From: Rhodospirillales bacterium
GTDB lineage: Bacteria; Pseudomonadota; Alphaproteobacteria; Rhodospirillales; UBA2165
Reading direction: 5' to 3'
Assembly (NCBI GenBank): GCA_028345065.1
Contig: JAOMCN010000020.1
Coordinates: forward strand, 1 to 39,678
Length of the DNA stretch: 39,678 nucleotides
Shown: positions 34,137-39,678 of the stretch, piece by piece
Numbering within the stretch: the first letter of the stretch is position 1
Layout of the letters: each line of letters opens with the position of its first letter
Notes under the pieces: generated by a model
What the model was told of the DNA's origin: nothing
The model's database searches: none
The model's input: only the letters and a program-made list of their open reading frames with translations
Translations under genes and position numbers: made by a program

Positions 34137-34839
34137 AGCTATCCGTTGTTGGTTCTGGACCGGCAAGCTTGCGTGTCAAATCCAGACTAAACACATGTTT
34201 CATAGCAATATCCATACTAGGATTACGATTTAACAAACTCTTTAAATTCTCCTTTGGCCAGTGGACGTATCGGCATGCTCGCGTGGACGAGACGGTCGCC
34301 GTTGCCGCTCCACCCTGAATAAAAGACATTTCACCAATCATTGAACCGTCACGTCCATGGCCCAGTTCTTTGTCATCTCGTTTAATAATTACCTCACCGT
34401 TGAAAAGAAGATTCAAACCGTCAATGACTTTTCCCTGTTCTGCAAATTGGTGTCCACTTTCAACCGAACGCCATTCTGAAATACGCATTAACTTCATAAA
34501 TTCAAGAGACGTGAAGTTCTGAAAAACCGTTTCATGTAATTCCATTTCTTCTTCGTTAAAACTGATAGATCGACGCTCAAGGATAATTCCAATTATGCGG
34601 TAGCCATTTATGCATATGAAGACTGAGAGCCAAAATATAACTAGCCAAAGTGGGGGCTCAAAGTTAAAGAAGTTATAGATAATACCCACAATACAGCTGA
34701 CGATTGCCAAGGACCGCAGGAATATCATGTCACGCACATAGAACGACAGTGCCGTGAGAATAAAAGACGTGTGTCCCACTAAATCTAAGGGAGCCTTAAA
34801 AATTAAATCAATCAAATCTGCAAAAAACTCCGTAATCAT
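34135..34839 (-). CDS. Popeye-like membrane protein with cyclic-nucleotide-binding domain
   Basis: This is a membrane protein of 234 residues with three hydrophobic helices in the first 90 residues (FILTALSFYVRDMIFLRSL, IVSCIVGIIYNFF, WLVIFWLSVFICI). A cytosolic cNMP/Popeye-type beta-roll follows. The phrase ALSFYVRDMIFLRSLAI is close to the Popeye family signature. The roll shows GHQFAEQGKVIDGLNLLFNG, then GSMIGEMSFIQGG and a phosphate-cassette-like ATATVSSTRACRYVHWP. The ATG at 34839 with GTGGAG about nine bases upstream is preferred to a TTG eight codons earlier. In animals POPDC proteins bind cAMP; bacterial relatives are barely studied. It lies alone, convergent with the hydroxylase and upstream on its strand of nothing but the secretion genes (128 bases away). 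The ligand is inferred. Confidence 0.7.
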   Translation of the reverse strand: MITEFFADLIDLIFKAPLDLVGHTSFILTALSFYVRDMIFLRSLAIVSCIVGIIYNFFNFEPPLWLVIFWLSVFICINGYRIIGIILERRSISFNEEEMELHETVFQNFTSLEFMKLMRISEWRSVESGHQFAEQGKVIDGLNLLFNGEVIIKRDDKELGHGRDGSMIGEMSFIQGGAATATVSSTRACRYVHWPKENLKSLLNRNPSMDIAMKHVFSLDLTRKLAGPEPTTDS

Positions 34840-34967
34840 GGTTTTCTTCTCCACTTTATCCAATGTGCATCGTTATAAATAATATAATAAAGAGGGTGGA
34901 CTATTTCACCATCTCTATCTCCAAAAGCCCACAAAGACTACCACCTGAAACTAGAGGCAAACATTGC

Positions 34968-36254
34968 TTAGCGCTCTGTTAAGGCATTATCAACAGAGCT
35001 TAAGAACGGATCCAACAAGTACTGCATTACTGTTCGTTGCCCCGTATGGATCGATGCTATGACCTGCATACCAGGAAACAGTTGGTAACGGTCTCCCCCG
35101 CGCTTAAAGTAATCGCGCTCGGTTTCAATTCTGACGCGGTAAAAAGGCTGACCGTCTGTCGAGGTTAATGTATCGGGACTAACCGTGATTACTTTACCCT
35201 CCAAATTGTCGAACCTCACAACGTCCGGGGACGCCAATTTGATCAGTACGCTTTGTCCTGCCTGAACAAAACCAACGTCCTGGGTTGGAAGACGCGCCTC
35301 TATTACAAGTTGATCTTTTCCTGGAACGATATCTACGACAGCTTCTCCCGGACCCACTACCCCGCCAATGGTCGCGATATAAACCGTCTTTATGACACCA
35401 CTGACCGGTGATCTAAGAACGGTTCGTTGCAAACTATCTTGGTATTTTGTCAAACGCGGCAATAACTCGTCGAGTTGACGTCGCGCCCCCTCAAGGGTCA
35501 TTCTGGTTTCTTCGTCGTATTTATCTTGAATGCGCTTGAGATTAATCCGAGCCTGCTTTAACGCCATCTTCGATCGCTCGATGGCGGCTTCACCCTCCTC
35601 CACAGTACCATTAAGAGCAGAGGCCTCCTTGAGCAAATTTAGGTGGGTGTAACGATTGCTGAGGTCTTCTTTAAGGAGTTGCTCGGAAATTGAAATTTGC
35701 TCGTTTAGTAGCTTTAGTGACTGGCGGGCATTGCGTACCCGCGCCAATATTTCGCGGTTTTCTTCTTTGCGCTGGGAGATAAATATAATCTGACTGGTGC
35801 GTTCATTTTTCAGTCTTTCACGCCGACTATAAAACAGGCCTTCCTCTTCCCGCGCAAATTCTGGATTTGCCTGGACTAGGGATTTATCAAATTTCAAGGT
35901 AGCAGCTCCCGCAGCCTCCGCCGTCAGCCGGGCTATTTCTATTTTGAGCCCATTTATCCGGGCCACAAGTTCGGTGACATCAGCTCCACTTGTTGTGGAT
36001 TCCAGAACCACGAGTGACTGGCCCTCGATAACTTGGTCACCTTCCTTCACAACTATCTCTCTTACGATACCCCCTTCAAGGTGTTGGACCGTCTTGACCT
36101 GACTTGCCGGGACTACTTCACCTGGAGAAATACTGACTACGGCGAGAATTCCCACGGAAGCCCATATGATAAATGCCGTTACCCCGGCAATACAAAGGTA
36201 AAGGAGGCGACGTGCAGACTGGGTCTTTTGTTTTGCCTCGGATCCGGCATTCAT
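34968..36254 (-). CDS. HlyD-family type I secretion membrane fusion protein
   Basis: This periplasmic adaptor of a type I secretion system joins the inner-membrane ABC exporter to an outer-membrane TolC-type pore. The single N-terminal membrane helix (LYLCIAGVTAFIIWASVGIL, residue 18-37) precedes the barrel-sandwich motif VQHLEGGIVREIVVKEGDQV. A long alpha-helical hairpin (about residues 90-270) follows, then the second half-motif LRSPVSGVIKTVYIATIGGVV and the C-terminal GMQVIASIHTGQRTVMQYLLDPF. The length of 428 is typical for PrtE/HlyD-type proteins. Its ATG overlaps the ABC exporter stop by four bases (ATGA), so the two are coupled. No TolC gene is in the window. Confidence 0.92.
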   Translation of the reverse strand: MNAGSEAKQKTQSARRLLYLCIAGVTAFIIWASVGILAVVSISPGEVVPASQVKTVQHLEGGIVREIVVKEGDQVIEGQSLVVLESTTSGADVTELVARINGLKIEIARLTAEAAGAATLKFDKSLVQANPEFAREEEGLFYSRRERLKNERTSQIIFISQRKEENREILARVRNARQSLKLLNEQISISEQLLKEDLSNRYTHLNLLKEASALNGTVEEGEAAIERSKMALKQARINLKRIQDKYDEETRMTLEGARRQLDELLPRLTKYQDSLQRTVLRSPVSGVIKTVYIATIGGVVGPGEAVVDIVPGKDQLVIEARLPTQDVGFVQAGQSVLIKLASPDVVRFDNLEGKVITVSPDTLTSTDGQPFYRVRIETERDYFKRGGDRYQLFPGMQVIASIHTGQRTVMQYLLDPFLSSVDNALTER

Positions 36255-37957
36255 GATGCTGCCTCCGAGGTGGTTGTTGGTCCATTCGGGGAGGTGGTTT
36301 TCTCCGGCCGTGACTTCTGCACAATCTCTGGAATGGGCTTGCTATTGAGGTCTACAAGTATATCGGCACCCTTAAATGCGACGCGATCATGGGAGAACGC
36401 AATAATGGTGCAACCTTTTTGATGAAGTTCACTAACGACGGCGCCCATGATTTCTCTTCCATCCTTGTCGAAGCTTTCCGTCGGTTCATCAAGAATAACC
36501 AGCGAACCATTCGTCGCCAAGGCACGTGCAAGAGCTATCCGGCGGCGTATTCCGACCGCGAGTGACCGGCCGTTGTCTTGAACCATCGTCCTGATACCAT
36601 CGGCACTCTCATCAACAAATCCACGCAAACCGACGCGATCAATAAGGGACTGAACGGCTCTTTCATCGAGAGAGTGACTGTTCACCCCAATATTTTCTTC
36701 GATACTGGCTGTCAACAGAACGGGTTCCTGTGGAAGGAATACAATCTGTCTCCGCCACCATTCTGGTGCAATCTGGAGAAGGTTTATGCCATCAGCAAGG
36801 ATTTCGCCGCGACCAGGTTCAATGAGCCCCACAATCAGTCGGGCAAGTGTTGATTTACCCGTTCCATTTGCACCAATTACCAGCATCGTTCGACCTGGCT
36901 CAATTGCAAGCGAGAATCTCTCAAAGAGCGGAACCTTTGATCCGGGGTAGGCAAAAGCAACATCTTTAAATTCAAGGCTTCCCATGTAGTTCCTTTTTGC
37001 GGAACCCTCGGTGCCTTCTCGAGGAAGTCGCGTGATTTGGCCGAGGGTCTCGACAGCCTGCTGGGCAGTCACAAAGCTCTCCACCAGCTGGGTAAATCGG
37101 AAAACGGGCTGAAGCGCTCGGGCGGCTAAAATATTAGCACCGATCAATGCCCCAACGTCCAATTCCCCACGGACAACTAATGCACCCCCAACAGCAATTA
37201 TAGATACACCCGTAACTCCCGCTGATGCCTGAACAAAGGATTGGATTAACCCCTGGCGGTTTACAATCACTTGCCTGAGGCCATTAAACTTACTCTGGTG
37301 CAGAGACCATGCATTTCCCAGGAATGATGCGGCATTAAAGGCACGAACCATATCCAGTTCACGGCTGGCTGTTCCAATGAGCGGGGCAATTTTACCGGCT
37401 GCATCCGCCGATTGCCGAGTTGGACGACGCATTGAGGTCAGGGTGACAGTCCCTGAAATGAAAGCTAACACCACAAAAACCGTCGCGATTATTCCAAGGA
37501 GTGGACTAAGCAAATACAAGACGAGCAAAAACAATATCGAAAAGGGCACATCAAGGAGTGAACTAATATTGACTGCATTGTAAGCAGCATAGATGCTGTT
37601 AATCCCAGCTATTGCCTGTTGGCGTTTGCCCAAATGAACAGTCTCCAGGGCGGCTGGTTTAGAGTAAAGAAGCGACTTAAATCCGGCGCCGGAGAGATCG
37701 AGATCAGCATTTTCGCTAAGTCCGCCGGCCAACCTGAGTCTGATTTGTCGGAATGCAAATTCAAAGACGACTGCTATTAGTGCGCCGAAAGTCAAGGTGG
37801 CCAGTGTGACGTCTACCCCATGGGCAACGTATCTATTGAGAACTTGTATAACGAAGATTGGCATGGCCAAAGCGAGTACGCTTGCGAAGAAGGATGCCAT
37901 CAAAAGCTCGACCGTTAGACGCGGATTGGCACTGAACCTCCGTATCAGCTCGTTCAT
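36251..37957 (-). CDS. Type I secretion ABC exporter (permease-ATPase) with non-canonical signature motif
   Basis: This inner-membrane ABC exporter powers type I secretion. The N-terminal membrane domain (about residues 1-300) has multiple hydrophobic segments, with the AMPIFVIQVLNRYVAHGVDVTL start typical of PrtD-type exporters; no C39 peptidase is present. The ATPase domain has Walker A GANGTGKST with Lys368, Q-loop FLPQEP, Walker B VILDEPTESFD and H-loop AFSHDR. The signature is unusual: in place of LSGGQ it reads LAVGIRRR (466-473). Length 568. It is transcribed before the HlyD-like gene and divergent in function, but not in direction, from the upstream RTX-like gene. It probably exports that RTX-like protein. 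The ATG has only a weak ribosome site. Confidence 0.93.
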   Translation of the reverse strand: MNELIRRFSANPRLTVELLMASFFASVLALAMPIFVIQVLNRYVAHGVDVTLATLTFGALIAVVFEFAFRQIRLRLAGGLSENADLDLSGAGFKSLLYSKPAALETVHLGKRQQAIAGINSIYAAYNAVNISSLLDVPFSILFLLVLYLLSPLLGIIATVFVVLAFISGTVTLTSMRRPTRQSADAAGKIAPLIGTASRELDMVRAFNAASFLGNAWSLHQSKFNGLRQVIVNRQGLIQSFVQASAGVTGVSIIAVGGALVVRGELDVGALIGANILAARALQPVFRFTQLVESFVTAQQAVETLGQITRLPREGTEGSAKRNYMGSLEFKDVAFAYPGSKVPLFERFSLAIEPGRTMLVIGANGTGKSTLARLIVGLIEPGRGEILADGINLLQIAPEWWRRQIVFLPQEPVLLTASIEENIGVNSHSLDERAVQSLIDRVGLRGFVDESADGIRTMVQDNGRSLAVGIRRRIALARALATNGSLVILDEPTESFDKDGREIMGAVVSELHQKGCTIIAFSHDRVAFKGADILVDLNSKPIPEIVQKSRPEKTTSPNGPTTTSEAAS

Positions 37958-38285
37958 TTCTGATAGGCCGTTGGTGATGCGTACCCTTTATACTGGGTAC
38001 CAAATGATAGCGATTTCATGTATTAGTTCACGTCCTTAAAATTGAACGACATTTGGTATAATAATCAAAATCTAATTCTTAACCCCTTTGATTTGACAAT
38101 TCTTAATCGGGTTTAATGTTCTATTTCTACATAAGAACTGCAATAGGCTGACAAACAGAAAACATGATAACAATTAAGCTATAACGTCAAGTCATGCACC
38201 GCCAAACCTGAATGTCAAAGATCAGAGAAGAGCACCGATTTACAATACCTACCGATTAAATAGGATCCCGGAAGGTTCCACCATG
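37958..38285 (-). promoter_or_regulatory. 328-bp intergenic region upstream of the secretion genes with inverted repeats
   Basis: No gene is seen. The palindrome GTACCC-N8-GGGTAC spans 37981-38000, 24 bases before the exporter start. A second perfect pair, TACCAAATG (37998-38006) and CATTTGGTA (38050-38058), overlaps it. On the minus strand, TTAAGA (38077-38082) and TATACC (38055-38060) are separated by 16 bases and could be a weak promoter, with the -10 inside the repeat arm. This layout fits a regulated promoter for the exporter operon. Near 38260-38280, partly paired GGAACC/GGATCC could end the RTX-like transcript, but weakly. Confidence 0.4.
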
Positions 38286-39678
38286 CTAGGATGATGCCGG
38301 TGTAAATAGAAAATCGGAGTCAGTTAGCGTTACACTTCCGGTCAATGCAATTTTCATATTTGCAGAACCGTTATCACTAGTGTCGATTTCCAGGTCTCCT
38401 GAGCCGTCCTGACGTGCCTCTACTTTATTGTTACTTGAACCTGTAAAGGCTGTGGTTCCAATGAAGTCGAATGTTTTTCCGTTCGTACCGCTTATTTCAA
38501 ACAAACTGATTTTATCAAGACCGGGCTGGAAGTCCGTGATGGTATCAAAGCCAGTAGTTGGCGAATCACTTGCACTGGTAAAATTAAAAATATCCGCGCC
38601 ACCGTTGCCGGTAAAAGTATCTGCCTCCGCTCCGGCGTTAAAAATGTCACTATTAGAACCGCCGGTAAAGTTATCTTTCCCTGACGTTGAATTAAATATA
38701 GAACCAGTCACGTTGTTACCGCTCTGGTCCACTGGAGGGGGTAAGTTGTCTTCTGGCCCAACGACGGCTGCCTGCGCCGCAGCTCCCCCCGCTACTTCTG
38801 CAGCAGCCTCCAAGGCCGCTGCTGCCCCAGTGCCGAAGTCGTCTCCACCGCCACCAAGATCCAAGACACCACCTTCAGCAAGATTTCCGCCTCCACCAAT
38901 ATCTATGCCACCGCCGCCAAAACCTCCTCCGGGCTCACCACCCAGACCGCCTCCGGGCTCACCACCTAAGCCACCTCCGGGCTCTCCACCCAGACCGCCT
39001 CCGCCAGGACCTTCTCCGGGCTCACCACCTAAGCCACCTCCGGGCTCTCCACCCAGGCCGCCTCCGCCAGGCACCTCTCCGGGCTCATCATCAAGGTTTC
39101 CCCCTCCCGGACCTTCTCCAGGTCCATCACCGAAACCCTCTCCGGGTTCACCCCCAAATCCACCAAAATCCCCTCCGGGCTCATCACCGAAACCTTCTCC
39201 GGGCGCACCGGCAAAATCTCCACCAAACCCACCAAAAACCCCTCCGGGCTCATCACCGAAACCCTCTCCGGGTGCACCGGCAAACTCTCCACCAAACCCA
39301 CCAAAAACCCCTCCGGGCTCATCACCGAAACCCTCTCCGGGCGCTCCGGCAAAGTCTCCACCAAACCCACCAAAAACCCCTCCGGGCTCCGGTCCAAATC
39401 CACCTGGTCCCTCTCCGGGTTCCGGTCCAAATCCACCTGGTCCCTCTCCGGGCTCCGGTCCAAATCCACCAGGTCCCTCTCCGGGTTCACCGCCTGGGCC
39501 CTCAGGTCCCTCTCCGGGTTCAGCGCCAAATCCTCCTGGTCCCTCTCCGGGTTCAGCGCCTTGGCCCTCAGGTCCTTCTCCGGGTTCACCGCCTGGGCCA
39601 TCAGGTCCCTCTCCGGGTTCACCGCCTGGGCCCTCAGGACCACCTTCTCCTTGTGCCAATTGTTCACCTTCCTCACCT
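38286..39678 (-). CDS. Repeat-rich secreted protein with RTX-like C-terminus, 5' truncated by window edge
   Basis: The reading frame is open to the last base, so the N-terminus is outside; about 462 codons are visible. The first part is a low-complexity Gly/Pro/Glu protein built of 11-residue (PGEGPGGFGPE), 23-residue and 8-residue (GGEPGGGL) units. An Ala-rich linker (AAAALEAAAEVAGGAAAQAA) follows, then a C-terminal RTX-like domain with three Ca-binding-type repeats (GGSNSDIF, AGAEADTF, GNGGADIF). The M10-type ending FDTITDFQPGLDKISL comes next, and the last residues are LTDSDFLFTPASS. Such C-termini are recognised by type I exporters, and the ABC/HlyD pair lies directly downstream. It is likely a secreted or cell-surface matrix protein or adhesin; the repeat part is collagen-reminiscent but not strictly Gly-X-Y. 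The exact role is unknown. Confidence 0.8.
   Translation of the reverse strand, partial: GEEGEQLAQGEGGPEGPGGEPGEGPDGPGGEPGEGPEGQGAEPGEGPGGFGAEPGEGPEGPGGEPGEGPGGFGPEPGEGPGGFGPEPGEGPGGFGPEPGGVFGGFGGDFAGAPGEGFGDEPGGVFGGFGGEFAGAPGEGFGDEPGGVFGGFGGDFAGAPGEGFGDEPGGDFGGFGGEPGEGFGDGPGEGPGGGNLDDEPGEVPGGGGLGGEPGGGLGGEPGEGPGGGGLGGEPGGGLGGEPGGGLGGEPGGGFGGGGIDIGGGGNLAEGGVLDLGGGGDDFGTGAAAALEAAAEVAGGAAAQAAVVGPEDNLPPPVDQSGNNVTGSIFNSTSGKDNFTGGSNSDIFNAGAEADTFTGNGGADIFNFTSASDSPTTGFDTITDFQPGLDKISLFEISGTNGKTFDFIGTTAFTGSSNNKVEARQDGSGDLEIDTSDNGSANMKIALTGSVTLTDSDFLFTPASS
38928..38999 (-). repeat. 24-bp tandem repeat (8-residue GGEPGGGL units)
   Basis: Three units begin at 38928, 38952 and 38976 on the plus-strand coordinates and encode GGEPGGG(L/F). 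It is part of the RTX-like protein's repeat region and shares the TCCGGGCTC core with the longer arrays. Confidence 0.75.
39173..39379 (-). repeat. 69-bp tandem repeat (23-residue units)
   Basis: Three near-identical units begin at 39173, 39242 and 39311, each encoding PGGVFGGFGG(D/E)FAGAPGEGFGDE-type 23-residue blocks. Differences are single substitutions such as Asp/Glu, so expansion was recent or is gene-converted. Confidence 0.85.
39381..39644 (-). repeat. 33-bp tandem repeat (11-residue units)
   Basis: Eight in-register units start at 39381, 39414, 39447, 39480, 39513, 39546, 39579 and 39612, encoding variants of PGEGP(G/E/D)G(F/P/Q)G(P/A/G)E. All are multiples of three, so copy-number change keeps the frame. 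Confidence 0.85.

Noticed and set aside
38093-38098. Perfect TTGACA on the plus strand
   Set aside because: No plus-strand gene follows within the window and no suitable -10 is 16-18 bases downstream.
38928-39644. Regularly spaced repeats resembling a CRISPR array
   Set aside because: Repeats are contiguous without unique spacers, periods are 24, 33 and 69 bases, and they lie inside a coding frame.
39029-39676. Second long open frame (215 codons) on the same strand across the repeat region
   Set aside because: The repeats are multiples of three and lack stop-generating codons, so a shifted frame stays open by composition. The other frame gives a coherent Gly/Pro repeat protein that continues into an RTX-like domain.

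Overview
The window looks like chromosomal DNA of a Gram-negative bacterium, most likely an alphaproteobacterium and possibly marine. It is a moderate-GC genome with densely packed operons. The evidence is the gene set: a TonB-dependent receptor with its own TonB, a CobS/CobC-type cobalamin salvage pair, a split IorA/IorB oxidoreductase with a long IorB tail, and a type I secretion ABC/HlyD pair beside an RTX-like protein. No rRNA, tRNA, transposase, integrase or CRISPR array was seen. Both window edges cut a gene: selO on the left and a repeat-rich secreted protein on the right.

Positions 1-10850 are central and accessory carbon metabolism. After the selO end and a YciI-like gene comes a compact propionate operon, prpD-prpB-prpC, for the 2-methylcitrate cycle. 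It has a TTTGCAAA palindrome in its upstream region. A CobW-type G3E GTPase converges on it. An SDR dehydrogenase, an EamA exporter, an acyl-CoA dehydrogenase with a relocated catalytic glutamate, and HMG-CoA lyase follow.

Positions 10859-16501 are a four-gene surface-glycan island: a CgeB-like glycosyltransferase with a helical-repeat tail, a nucleotidyltransferase/APH-like kinase fusion, a second nucleotidyltransferase and a WavE-like protein. The function is inferred from folds only. This is the least understood part of the window.

Positions 16520-24932 are a cobalamin unit. A sigma70-like promoter and a cobalamin riboswitch precede btuB-btuF-btuC-btuD-tonB, then cobS and cobC. Together they would bring corrinoid across both membranes and finish the lower-ligand attachment. 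The upper pathway, cobU/cobT and ExbBD are not in the window.

Positions 24935-34051 are catabolic. They hold a glycerate 2-kinase (minus strand), the IorA/IorB 2-oxoacid oxidoreductase pair, an NmrA-like reductase and two different FAD aromatic hydroxylases. This suggests degradation of aromatic amino acids or other aromatics.

Positions 34135-39678, all on the minus strand, hold a Popeye-like membrane cyclic-nucleotide-binding protein, a type I secretion membrane fusion protein and ABC exporter, and the C-terminal part of a Gly/Pro/Glu repeat protein with an RTX-like end. That protein is probably the exporter's cargo.
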